Below, piece by piece: positions 25,169-37,054 of a DNA stretch of 64,000 bases. Below the pieces are notes generated by a model, which was given only the letters and a program-made list of their open reading frames with translations, was not told the DNA's origin and searched no databases. Source of the DNA: Fratercula arctica (Eukaryota; Chordata; Aves; Charadriiformes; Alcidae); the NCBI GenBank assembly GCA_947846985.1, contig CANTUZ010000004.1, forward strand, positions 620,001 to 684,000. Reading direction: 5' to 3'. Made by a program: the position numbers and the translations under genes. Numbering within the stretch: position 1 is the first letter of the stretch; every line of letters begins with the position of its first letter.

Positions 25169-26490
25169 ACTCAAGTACCTTTTGAATAAAGACTTTCCAA
25201 TATCCGTCCTTTCTGGGAACTTGCTGAGAGTAAGGTTCTATTACTGGTTCATAGAAATGGGTCATCCTTGGAATGGAAACACTGCTCATCAGCTTCACTA
25301 ACCTTTTTAACAAGGTGCTGCTGAGACGTGCCGGAATTATTTTTCTTCCTGTTCTCACTGATGCAAATCAGGAGCAATTGCAGAAAAGCCCAACAGCACA
25401 CCTGCTCTCTGTTTGGCCCAGCAAGACCCCATCTAGAGAGCATTACCGGCAACGTCTCTTCAACTTCGCAGCAAAATTCAGATAGAAAACTTTCTCCTGT
25501 TATACATAACAGAACGTGCCCCAACACCCAGAGTTATGTATCCTTCTTCTTAAGTCAACAGACACTAATGGCCCCGGTAGATTTCCCACCTATTTCCAAC
25601 ATGGAGATGGTCCCTTCCCCTGATTAAAATAAACCCTTCTGACAGCCTTGACAGGCACAGGAGGCCTAAGGCACCAATGACATGCCAAAAGCATGGCTCT
25701 GACTTTTCTGAGAGTAAGACAGTCAATTGCATTATTTTTCTCTCACTTGTGCCTCTGTCACTGTGCTCAAAATAAAGCTGAATTAATTCACACCTACATA
25801 AAGCACAGGTTTAACAGGTCAGATCCAATGGCGACAACTGACAGCTCCGCTGAATCCAAAGGATTTACTTTGCCTGACTATTTCCTGGTGGGAAGACCTT
25901 ATCTCTGAGAAACAGTATAATGCTTGCAACATCACTGAACACCTATGAGCCATCAACTGCAGTTTTGAAAGGACTGCGGGGACATCCCACCAGAGCTCTC
26001 CAGAGGGCTGCTTTATTAACTAAGGAGTTGTTCTGAGCAGCTGCGGTAAAGGGCAGGGGCAGACACAGGCTGTCCCTCACAGGCAGCCAAGGCAGCCGCC
26101 CGGGGCAGCAAAAGTGTTTCTTGACTCCGGGTTGTACCAGCGGCTGCAGCCTGAAGAGAAGAACCAACCATTCTCAACTTGCCTCCACCACAGATGCCGT
26201 CACGCCAGATCTGAACGGGACCGGCTGCATCACGAAACTCCTTGTGGCGAGTGCTGAGAGAGTAAAGCAGGAGGAAAGAGTTCTCATTTCACCTTCCCAT
26301 CTCGGCTGTGGCAGAAAGATGTCAAGGCTGCAGCAACGTCTGGCCGAGTCCATCCCCAGGTTTTCCATATAAATACCTATGTTGCAGCTGGTATAAATTG
26401 CAGCAGACCTGTGTCAGGTTCCGTCTGCGAGCCTCGTGAAGTACTGCACCTTGCAACTGAACTGTGTTGTCAGCCGAAGACACCTTCCCT

Positions 26491-26540
26491 GGGAGAGGAG
26501 GCGAGGAAAGAAAAAAAGAAAAAAAAAAAAAAAAGGGAAA
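26491..26540 (+). repeat. Purine/poly(A) tract
   Basis: GGGAGAGGAGG then a long A run broken by G. Almost purely purine. Confidence 0.8.
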
Positions 26541-26639
26541 GCTTCAGGTCAAACGATTGATTACAGTTTTGAATTACAGGGGGCTATTGATTTTTCATTA
26601 AACACCATGTACTGCTGTAAAGCGGAAAAAAAGTAATTC

Positions 26640-26960
26640 ATTGATCAGAGCCGTGGGCCATGTTCACTTATTGGCTTCCTGCCACATCCCATTATTCCCA
26701 GTTCTAAATGTATATTGAAGTCAGTTCATTCTAATCATTGCCTCCTGTCACCAGAAATGTCTCTCCGTAACTATTAGTTTAATCACCCCTTTCTTACAAT
26801 GGTAATGAGTGATAATATCCAGCATTATGGCAGATTCATGAATATTATTCATTGCATTACAGTGTTGCATTTCACAATGCTATAGTTAAGGGTCTGTCAG
26901 CATTTCCATTACAAAGCCCCCAGGCCTGGGACTTTATAAATCACTCCTAAAAATTTGCTG
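26640..26960. promoter_or_regulatory. Candidate conserved non-coding block
   Basis: A clean A/T-moderate stretch with many ATTA/TAAT and CATT cores (CATGAATATTATTCATTGC near 26837). No open frame of note and no repeat. Reads like developmental enhancer DNA; unproven. Confidence 0.28.
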
Positions 26961-27904
26961 CTGGCAGAAATAAGGAGCCGAGGGTGTCTCGGTTCTGGAG
27001 AGAATATTGTTGGAACTGCTCTCTGCAAAATCTTTCTGGCCAAAGTTTAGCTGCATTGAGCGAGTGCTGGAAAGGGGAGAAAAAAGGGGGAGAAAGAAGA
27101 GGAACTTTGCCAGCTCAAGCTGCTTTTTCCAATTGATTAAAATGCCATCATTTCAAAAACAGGATGATCTTGCTGTTACATTGGATGGCGATTCAGGAGA
27201 CAGGCATTCTCTTCCTAAAGCTGCACACACAGACACCACCACGGTACTATCTTGCCGTCAGTGACGCTTTAAATTTAAGAATGTCTCATGTGAAACCTTT
27301 TGACTTCCGCAGTATGCTTTTCTCTGTACTGGCTGCTGGCTTCCATGTTTGATAATCTGCCTTTTGAAAGAGCTGCTTGCTGTAGGGCCAAGCACATTGA
27401 AATCCTCAGATTTTACATAGCACCTGCTTGGGTAAAAGCTCAGCCTGCGGACAATGGCAGGTACAGTTTTAGTAAAAGGTTTGTATCTGGTTCCAGAATC
27501 CAGCCTGGAGGTTTAGAGGGAAGCTGGTCAAATCCGGGGTTTACATCCACACCTACTGGAAACCTTTCTCTTTGCAGTGGCAAGCCATAAGGTTGTCACT
27601 GGAAGGATATGCCCTGAAACTGGCAGCAGGCTCTCACCCATTGTTTTCAAAACTTTGAGCTGATTAAGATTTGCTGGGATGAACATTTGCTTTTACACTT
27701 TCATCAAGCAAGAGGAGGAAAAGAAGATATTGCAGGATCATAAACTGTGCTGCGATGACAGAAGAGAAACAAACGAAGCAAACAGAAATCGACTCCCAAC
27801 TGCTTCCACCAGCACAGAACCAGGGCTGAAATATACAACGGTGATCATAAAGACTATTATTACAAAAACGCCCAGGAGATCATCTTTTTTAAATGCTTCC
27901 TTCT

Positions 27905-27975
27905 GCACTAAAAAACCCAAAACAAAACAAAAAAGAAACGAAAACAAGGAAACAAAAAAAACCCCAAACACAAAC
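27905..27975 (+). repeat. A-rich (AAAAC)-type simple repeat
   Basis: AAAACCCAAAACAAAACAAA and similar units. It creates chance open frames on both strands (27679-28095 plus, 27738-27983 minus). Confidence 0.8.
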
Positions 27976-29459
27976 TCCCCCAAAAAGTTGACACTTGAAA
28001 GGAGTCAACAAGAACAAGAAGACACAAGCAATACCAAGTGGCCATGCATTCTTAGGCTACTTGAGGACTTTTTACACTTGTGGAATTTGCCCTAGTTTTC
28101 CAGATGCCAAAAGTGTCTCTGATACTCAACAGCACGTACTTTGACTTCGCACTAGCCATTTAAAGGAGAGAGTCAACTTACCATGTTCTGTAGGGAGCCC
28201 AAAACAGGTAACAGAACAAACAACACACAAGGACTTGTGCCCAGGGTAATAAATTTAAGACAAATTCATTTACTCCACTATGTCAAAGCATTTAGAAAAA
28301 AGAGATCCGTTATAGGAGAAAACATGGAAACAAAATAGCTGAGTACCAAACCAGAATGTAGCCTTACGCTAACTAGGTAGAATTAATATAGGATAGACCA
28401 TCTTCCAGCATCCACACAGCAACGGTGGTGTCAATAATGACTTTATCTGCCACTGTGTAGGTACGCTCCAAGCCACTGAGTCCAGTCTCAAACTCCTACA
28501 GCGCTGGAAGAAATTATGGACAACTCAAGTCCCTGCACAAGAGTGACACGCAGGCCAAGTTCGCCCTGTACTGCCAAAACTGTAGCTGCTTGCTTTCATC
28601 ATCTAGTCCAGAGGTGCGTGTGCTACCCTTTCCATCAGCATTTCATCTCACCATGTCCGTCACCAACATTCACTGTCGGAGTGAACAAAACAGTCCCAAG
28701 TGGTGTCCACCGTTCCACCTACTCCAGGTAAGGGGCTCTCAGGGCCAGACTCGAGAGTGGCAGGCAGGGCAAAGCAAAAAGGATTGAAGAGTGCCACCTC
28801 GCCCACTCAAGCAGAAAGGGACCCCTGTGGACGAAAACATAAGCCTGAGACCCTCAAGGCAGTTCTGCTTTTCAGCAGGGGTCTTTGGGCCCTCCAACCC
28901 TGCTGGAAACCAAGTTGCAGCTACAGGCAGAAAAACAGTAATTCATTTACTTACTCATGTTTTCTTGCATGAAGTGTCTTTTGCAATGTGTTCCAATACA
29001 TTGCCTCTCCCTGAAGCCAACCTCCTGCTGAAGCTCTTCACAGTTTGTTGCGAAGGAGAAGATGAAGCCTGCTAATTCCTGCTTTTGAGTCCAGAGCCTG
29101 TACTTGAGAGGTCAAGCAGGGCTCAGAGTGACCATCTGGACAGAAAAGAAACAGCAAATTCCAGCCATAAACTTGCTTTTGTACAATGGGGCTCTGCAGA
29201 GACAGAAAGAAGGGCCCTACACACGATGCAGCAGAGGAGGTGGTGGCCACTGTAAATAAAGCCTAGAGAGGAAAAGAGCTACTGGGTGGTTATACCGTGT
29301 GGGACGAAGGTAAAGGATGACTGCAGGGCAGCCAGTAATCAGCCTGAAGGCATCAGGTGCAGCCCAGAGGGAGCTCTCGACTCTCAGAGTGCGCTGCAAG
29401 GATAAATAGCGCTTCTCCTTACAAGACACATGCACAAAAGAGCAGCTTATCTGTGTCAG

Positions 29460-29772
29460 GTAGTTATATGGCTCCTATTATCATGTAAGCACTTTGCAAT
29501 CTTCGCTGTGTTTATTGTCACAACACCGTGATGAGGGAGGAAAACAGAATTCTCACAGACGGGAGCAGGTTCACCTGGGTACACTTCGAGCATGGCAGGG
29601 AAAACAGCATCGGTGAAGCCGAAGAGAGTAGGACTCAAGACTGTCAAAGACACTTCGGCCTCTACATCCCACAGAAAATTACTTGCAAGTCAATGTGCAA
29701 ACACGTCTGAGGATTTGGACCTAAGTGACTAACCCAAGCTCACACAAGGCAACTGCAGCAGAGCAGGAGACC
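29460..29772 (-). repeat. Possible MIR-like SINE remnant, split
   Basis: 29721-29770 (AAGTGACTAACCCAAGCTCA then CACA and GCAGAGCAGGAG) resembles the reverse complement of a MIR core. 29485-29545, with the stretch around TTGTCACAACACCGTGATGA, resembles its distal part. The order fits one old minus-strand element, with unrelated sequence between the two parts. Confidence 0.4.
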
Positions 29773-29885
29773 TACCTCCAGCGTTCTCAGGGAAATCTGT
29801 CTTTCATTCCTGCTAAGACAAATACACCCGCTATGGACAGCAGCATGGTGCATTTCCATGGCATTCACCTAGCCTTAAAGAAGTT

Positions 29886-29902
29886 AGAGAGAGAGAGAGA
29901 GA
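29886..29902 (+). repeat. (AG)8 microsatellite
   Basis: Seventeen bases of perfect alternating A and G. Confidence 0.9.
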
Positions 29903-32900
29903 TCAAAGCTGTTATTTTGGCTGCCCAAGCATTACTCATCTTCCAGAAAACCCCGTGCCTGCAGCAGCCAGGTCGTTTAAAATGGATTTGTTGATGCTAT
30001 TAAATCTACACCTTAGGAATGAAGCCCTTACTGGCAAGAGCTGGTTTTCACTCTAATGTCCTTACCTTGCGCCAAATAGTGTTGATGTCACATCACTTGC
30101 AAATGACAGAAATCCTCCGCAGAGCTGCATCCCACAGCCCTTCTCCCATGCCAGTACGTAGCACACATCTTGGGGTAATAAAGCCTTCATTTCATGCTTC
30201 AGCACACCTGATCTAAGGCTCGGATTCAGCAACGTATTCAGCGACAGCTCCGATTCAACAACAGCTCCCACTTAGCTTCGCTATGAATGTCTCCATATTT
30301 TATACACATTTTAAACTTTTAACCCAGTTTCCCATGAGAAAAAGAAAACAAAAAACATCCAGACTCTGTACCTTCCACTTCTCCAGTAACTTTTGCGCAT
30401 ACCAGTCTACTGTAACCGAATCTGAAAGAGCACCGACAGACACCTTTTTAAGACAGCTGAACTCCTGCAAGTGTCATGAAAATAGGCGGCTGGTTGGAGA
30501 GAACAAACATTTTACTTCAATGGCAATTTATACCACATCTTCAGAGTTGAGCCCTTCTCCGACTCTCTCAATCTAGCTGTTCCTTGCTGAGCATCTCGTC
30601 ATCAGTCCGTGCCATCGGTCTATCAGAGACCAAGAGGATGCAGAGCACCGTGAAATATGCGTGTGCTTGGCAAAAGCATAGCCTAAATAGTTACAGTGCT
30701 GTAAATATAAAGTAAACAGCTGCTGTACCTTACAGTTCAAGGTAAGACAGAATAGCCGATGTAAATTGTACCAGCGTGCTATCAACATAAAACAACAGGG
30801 CGTAATATATTATGGCGAGCCCCAAGCACTTCACATCTGTCTTGACACCATCGTAAGTTTGACACCCATCAGTTCAACAGATAAAAAACAGCTTGCGAAG
30901 GGAATCGTTGTGGCCCTGCATCAGAGAGCTTGTCCCTACGACAGGGCAGGAAGACAGTACTCTCTGTTCAGGCAGCGTTACAGGATTCAGGCAATGAAGC
31001 ACGAGGCAAATATGCTGATGTGTTCTACAGGAAAATACCTGTCAAGATAAGTCTCAGTCCAGCTGGGTGCTTACCCTGGCATATAACCTCAAGCGCCGAT
31101 TTGAAGAGAGCTGCTTGCAATCTTAAAGTTATGCACATACTTACGCTGTATCCATATACTAGGGCACGCTAAAACAGGATCGACCAGACGCTACCTCGCC
31201 TCAGCATTTCTAACAGACTAAATGATATTCCTTGCCTGAGCCAGCCTGGGAATCCAGTCTTCACTTCACCACAAATTTCACCATGCCCGTTACCAGCTCC
31301 TCTGAGTTAAAAACATCGCCTCCTCCCTCTTGATGGGAAGGCTGCTTACTTCTGAACAACACAAAGCTTGATTAGATTACATATTATTTTAAAGCCAGCA
31401 AACGTGCACCCATGAAATAGGGTAGAATACTGAAGGCTCACGTGATAATCGGACACTGAAAATGAGTGACACAAGCCATAGTCAATACCGGCTCTCCTGA
31501 TCCAAGCCTTTTTTGGTCTTAGCATTGCTTGTAAAAGATAAAAATAAATCACTCCATATATTAAGGCCTGATTTTTTTATGGGGCTTTGACCTGACAGAA
31601 ACCCTTAGCTTTCAGCTATTCCTCACCTTAAAGCCCCAAAACTTTTCCCTCATTCTGCTGTGACAAAATCCTTCTGCTCAGGTTTAACTCAAGGTACCTG
31701 CGTGATTCTGTTGAGGTCGCTAGTGACATTTGCATGCTGAGCGAGAGACGTTGCTGGTAAAACAGGACAGGAGACACACGCACGCTCAGCTCCCCTTCCA
31801 ACACGTCCCTGGGCAGAGCGCTTGCCTGTGTCTGGGAGCCAGGAAGAACTTCGGGATGCCTGGGTTCAGAGGGACCCAACAAGACTGCGTGCCTTCAAGT
31901 TAGAGCTTCAGGGCTTTGCGGCATATCATTTGAGTTGGTTCAAAGCATTCAGGTTGTATGTTAGCAGAGCACACCATCACAGGCCCAGCCTCAAGCCCGC
32001 GAGCCATCCCGCTATAGCCTGGCACGCATCTAAGCAGCTGGGTGAATCATGAGCTGAGATCACAACAGCTGGAGAACAAGTTGTGACTACGGTCACAATT
32101 TCTCTGTACTCATTCTCCAACAGCACCATCTATCCTGGACACCATTAGGCGGGTTATTGATTTTCACAGATAATCCCAGTTGCCTTACTCGGATTCAAAC
32201 CTTCAGATGTCGACTTAGCCCTAGGGAACGAATGGAGCAGAAGCAGAGCAGAGCCAGGCACAGCAGGCATTTGTGACTGTTAGCGAGCACTGAACATTGC
32301 CAACCATTATAAAACACAGAAAAATAGCAAGCAAGGCTTTAGCCAGTTTAGATAATCCTGCAGGGAATACTACCAATAGAAACTAATACATATGCAAGCA
32401 ATAGCAAGCTGCCTGGGAAACCGAGCATTTTGCCTTCCGTGTCAGATAAAATGCAACACTTAAATTGCCTTTGGTCCAGCATTAAGTGCATTATTTAACA
32501 TACATATATCCCCAAAAGATCCACACAGATCTTATCCTCTCTTGTTCAAAGTTTTAGCACAGGAGGGCAACATCACGCTTGTGGTCTGTATTAAGAGCAA
32601 CTGGTTTGGCTCGTCTGGAAACAGTCCAGATCTCTCCCTAAGTACCTGGGAGCAGAATTTGCCCATGTGGAGACATCTCCCAGCCCGGATGGTGACAGCA
32701 GTCACTTGTGGTTTCTCTGGAATACTCAGAGCTTCTCTGTTTAACCATCCAGTGTTGTACTTGCATTGTCCTAGGCCGGCTCGCTCACCCGCTCTTGCTG
32801 TTGGTGTAAACTCAATGTGTCTCTTTCCTCAATCCCTTCTTCCTCTTCTAGGAGGGCTGTACCGCTCTCCCTTGTGCCATCCTGATGCATATGTTTGTAA

Positions 32901-34464
32901 AACACTAATGTCCCAGGGAAAGGGAAAGCGTGAGAGTCCGCACAAGACATAATAGCATCGCTATGCCAAGAACAAAGCATCCCCAAAGGGGGGTGGTCGG
33001 CAGTACAAGTGGCTATCAGGAAGTCAGTGCAAAATTCAAGAGGCTGAGCACTTTCAATTACGATTCAAATCTGCTATTTAGTTCATCATGTTTATTTAGG
33101 CATTAAAAGCAATTTTCCAAGCACATGTCTGTCACATTTAGCCACAATGGGCTAGCCTGTAATTAGGAAGTATATGACCTCACTGGCTTTAATTGGGAGA
33201 AGCCTGCATCCAATCCGTTTACCAGATGATAGAAGGCAACTGGCATTAGAAGGGAAGCTCCGTGTCAGCTGGTAGATCCCGCACAATACCTGCTATAATG
33301 GCCCCCAATTCGTCATCACCTCCTCTACCATCAGGACTCTGTCAGTCGTTTGCTCATCAATTTGCTTGTGTACCAACACAAGAGATGAGGAGGCAGATAA
33401 CGCATCACAGAAAATGATCACAGCCAAGGAAAACAAGAAAAACAAAACAAAACAAAAAAGAAGGAAAAACCCCAGGAATGGCAATTTCTACTTTGGCAAG
33501 GGAGCAGGGCAGGCACAGGGCCAAAGTCAGGTTTAGCCTAAGTGGCTATAACTCTGCTAACTTTACACCTGCTTACGTTAGGCAAGAATTTAGCCCACGC
33601 TACCCAGCAGGGCATGCTGTAGCTTCATGTAGAAGAAGAAACAAATATTTTAAGACTGAAACACCCCAGAAAGAGGCAACAATAAGGGAAAGTCCATTTG
33701 CTGTAAGAAAATGAAGCTAAGAACTCTAAATTCTGCTATATGCATCCTACTGCACAGAACGTACAATTTTGGCTTGGTTAAGAGTGGGCAGACACATCTC
33801 TGTACCTCCACTGCACCGCTCCTGACTGCCGGACAGGCCACGTAACTGTGCCCCATCCCAGGCACCGATTCTCAGAGACAAACACAGTGCCAGTAGTTCC
33901 AAACACAGACCATCACCCTCCAAGGGGATCTATGCTCAGGCCCAAGAAATCCTGCCAGATGATTTTTTCAAAATGGGGAGGAGAGATGGGAAAAGCTATT
34001 GTGTATAAACTACACGTAAATTTTTTTTTCCCCCTGTGATCGCAACAGAAATTGCAGCTCCGCTACGTTAAGTCTTGGACAAGTTCAAGAAACAGGGGAA
34101 AAGAACATGCAAAACAAGCATTAGAGAGAAGAGAAGCTCACGTTCACTTCATCACCAAGCATCTCTGTTCATTAAAATCACATCCTCTGTGTTCCGGGCC
34201 TGACTGGCCAGCTGAATTTGCTGGAAAAAGGATACAAAGATTTCCGCGCCTACAAAAACAGGTCCCAGGTCAGTCACCGCATGTATTTCTGTTGGCTATA
34301 CTGCTTCACCTTGATGAAAAAATGAGCTCCACTCCCTCCACTATACGCAGCCTCTCTCTTCAGGTAACAACATCGTATCACCAGGAAAGAAGCAGAAAAA
34401 ATGAAAATTCAGAATCTTCAAACCTCAGGAATTTCCAATATTTAAAAAAAATATATATATACAC

Positions 34465-34485
34465 AAATAGCAAGATAGATAAATA
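34465..34485 (+). repeat. Left copy of an imperfect direct repeat flanking the CR1
   Basis: AAATAG, three bases, GATAGAT, one base, AATA. It matches 37034-37054 at about 18 of 21 positions. It may be a diverged target-site duplication or chance similarity within A/T-rich GATA-like sequence. Confidence 0.35.
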
Positions 34486-34489
34486 AGGG

Positions 34490-37034
34490 AGATCTTGTGC
34501 TGGGAGTATGCTATAAACCACACAACTAGGATGAGGAGACTGATAAAGTATTCTGTAAGCGGCTGGCTGAAGTCTCGCAATCGCCAGCCGTTGTTCTGGT
34601 TGGGGACTTCAACCTGCCGGGTATCTGCTGGAAATATAACACAGCAGAGAGCAGGCAGGCGAGGAGGTTCCTCGAGTGCATGGAAGATACCTTCCTGACA
34701 CAACTGGTAGGTGAGCCTACCAGGGGAAGTGCCTCGCTAGACCTACTGTTCACAAACAGAGAAGGACTAGTGAGAGATGTGGTGGTCAGGCCGTCTTGGG
34801 TTCAGTGATCATGAAATGGTCAAGTTTTCAATTTGTAGTGACGTAAGGAGGGGGGTTAGCAAAACCTCCACCTTGGACTTCCGGAGGGCGGACTTTAGCC
34901 TGTTCAGAACACTGGTTGAGAGAGTCCCTTGGGAGACAGTCCTGAAGGGCAAAGGGGTCCAGGATGGCTGGACGCTCTTCAAGAAGGAAATTTTAAAGGC
35001 CCAGGAACAGGCTGTCCCCAAGTGTCGCAAGATTAAAGGGCAGGGAAAATGGCCAGCCTGGATGAACCAGGAACTTTTGATGGGACTTAGGAATAAGAGG
35101 AGGGTTTACCACCTTTGGAAGAAGGGACAGGCAACTCAGGAGGAGGACAGAGATATCGTTAGGTTATAAAAAGAGAAAATTAGGAAGGCAAAAGCCCAGC
35201 TGGAGCTCAACTTGGCCACTAACATAAAGGACAACAAAGAAAGTTTTTATAAATACATCAACAAAAAGAGAGTCAGGGAGAATCTCCATCCCTTACTGGA
35301 TGCGGGGGGGAAAGTTGCAACCAAGGACGAGGAGAAGGCTGAGATACTTAATGCCTTCTTTGCCTCCGTCAGACCAGCTATCCCCAGGGTGTTCAGCCCC
35401 CTGAGCTGGAAGATAAGGCTGGAGAGCAGAACAACCCACCCATAATCCATCAGAAAGTAGTCAATGATCTGCTTCTGCACCTAGATGCATGTAAGTCTAC
35501 GGGGCCGGATGGGATTCACCCACGAGTACTCAGGGAGCTGGCGGGAGAGCTCACCCAGCCTCTCTCCATCATTTGTCAACAATCCTGGTCAACAGGGGAG
35601 GTACCAGATGACTGGAGGGTGGCTCATGTGACGCCCATCTACAAGAAGGGTCGGAAGGAGGATCTGGGGAACTACAGGCCTGTCAGCCTGACCTCAGTAC
35701 CAGGAAAGATCATGGAGAGGATCATCTTGAGCGAGCTCTCACGGCAAGTGCAGGGCAGCCAAGGGATCAGGGCCAGCCAGCATGGGTTTAGGAAAGGGAG
35801 GTCCTGCTTAACCAACCTGATCTCTTTCTATGACCATATGACCTGCCTTCTGGATGCGGAGAAGGCTGTGGACGTTGTCTATCTGGACTTTGGTAAGGCC
35901 TTTGACACCGTCCCCCACAGCATTCTCCTGGAGAAGCTGGCGAATCACGGCATAGACAAGTGGACTCTTCACTGGGTTAAAAACTGGCTGGATGGCCATG
36001 CCAGAGAGTTGTGATTAACGGGGTGAAATCCTCTTGGCGGCCAGTCACCAGCGGTGTCCCTCAGGGCTCAGTTTCGGGGCCAGTTTTGTTTAATATCCTT
36101 ATCAGTGATCTGGATGAGGGGATGGAGTGCACCCTCAGTAAGTTCGCAGACGACACCAAACTAGGTGGGTGGGAGCATTGATCTGCCTGAGGGTAGGAAG
36201 GCTCTACAGGGGGACCTGGACAGGCTGGATCCATGGGCCGAGGCCAGTTGCATGAGGTTTAATAAGGCCAAGCGCCGGGTTCTGCATTTCGGTCACGACA
36301 ACCCCAAGCGACGCTACAGGCTTGGGGAAGAGCGGCTGGAAAGCTGCCCGGCAGAAAAGGACCTGGGGGTGCTGGTGGACAATCAGCTTCACATGAGTCA
36401 GCAGTGTGCCCAGGTGGCCGAGAAGGCCAACAGCATTCTGGCTTGTATCAGGAACAGCGTGGCCAGCGGGAGCAGGGAAGCGACGGTGCCTCTGTACTCG
36501 GCACTGGTGAGGCCTCACCTCCAGCGCTGTGTTCAGTTCTGGGCCCCTCTGTACAAGAGGGACGCTGAAGTGCTGGAGCGTGTCCGGAGGAGAGCTACCG
36601 AGCTGGGGAGGGGTCTGGAGACCGAGTCATATGAGGAGAGGCTGAGGGAACGGGGCATGGTTAGTTTGGAGAAGAGGAGGCTGAGGGGAGACCTCATTGC
36701 CCTCTACAACTACCTGAGAGGAGGGTGTAGAGAGGTGAGGGTTGGCCTCTTCTCCCAGGTGAATAACGATAGGAGCAGAGGAGATGGTCTGGAGCTGCGG
36801 CAGGGGAGGTTTAGATTAGCTATTAGGAGGAATTACTTTACTGAAAGAGTGGTCAGGCCCTGGAACAGCCTGCCCAGGGAGGCGGTCGACTCACCATCCC
36901 TAGAGGTATTTAAGAAAGATTTGGCACTTCAGGGCATGCTCTAGCGGCAGAGATTGTAGGGGTTTTTTTGCGTGTGTATGGTTGGACTCGATCTCAAAGG
37001 TCCTTTCCAACCATGAAGATGCTATGATTCTATA
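34490..37034 (+). mobile_element. 5'-truncated CR1 LINE retrotransposon, about 2.5 kb
   Basis: It holds the C-terminal part of the endonuclease (VGDFNLPG near 34599, SDHEM near 34804), the whole reverse transcriptase (GPDGIHPRVLREL near 35501, NYRPVSLTS, VYLDFGKAFDTVPH near 35880, SGVPQGS, FADD at 36143-36154), and the C-terminal region ending in EVFKKDL. A 3' UTR of about 90 bp ends in GATGCTATGATTCTAT, the tandem-octamer end typical of CR1. The 5' break falls inside the endonuclease, as usual for CR1. CR1 is the main LINE of birds and reptiles; the subfamily cannot be named without alignment. Confidence 0.95.
34497..36944 (+). pseudogene. CR1 ORF2 remnant (endonuclease and reverse transcriptase), inactivated
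   Basis: The endonuclease-reverse transcriptase frame is broken by frameshifts near 34795, 35390, 36007 and 36170 and by a TAA at 35167-35169. The longest intact pieces are 35619-36014 and 36165-36944. The catalytic Asp of motif A (35886) and the FADD of motif C survive. The N-terminal endonuclease and any ORF1 are missing. The element is dead, but only moderately decayed. Confidence 0.93.
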
Positions 37035-37054
37035 AATAGACAGATAGATTAATA
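37034..37054 (+). repeat. Right copy of an imperfect direct repeat flanking the CR1
   Basis: Partner of 34465-34485, directly after the CR1 3' end. CR1 insertions usually lack clear target duplications, so this needs comparison with an empty site. Confidence 0.35.

Larger units (their letters stand above)
18761..26490. other. Gene-free sequence
   Basis: Mostly unique sequence with the listed A-rich tracts and one palindromic-repeat fragment at 22805. Frames of up to 184 codons (24804-25358 minus) are low-complexity where they cross the poly(A) tracts. Confidence 0.55.
26961..34464. other. Gene-free sequence left of the CR1
   Basis: Unique sequence with A-rich repeats (27905-27975, about 33436-33476), the (AG)8 repeat and the split SINE-like remnant at 29460-29772. 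An ATATAT run at about 34450-34460 borders the CR1 flank. No exon recognised. Confidence 0.55.

Noticed and set aside
24804..25358. 184-codon minus-strand ORF
   Set aside because: It crosses poly(A) tracts, giving Phe-rich low-complexity sequence.
34490..37034. Retroviral or LTR element
   Set aside because: No LTRs, gag or integrase; the endonuclease-reverse transcriptase order and 3' octamers show a CR1 LINE.
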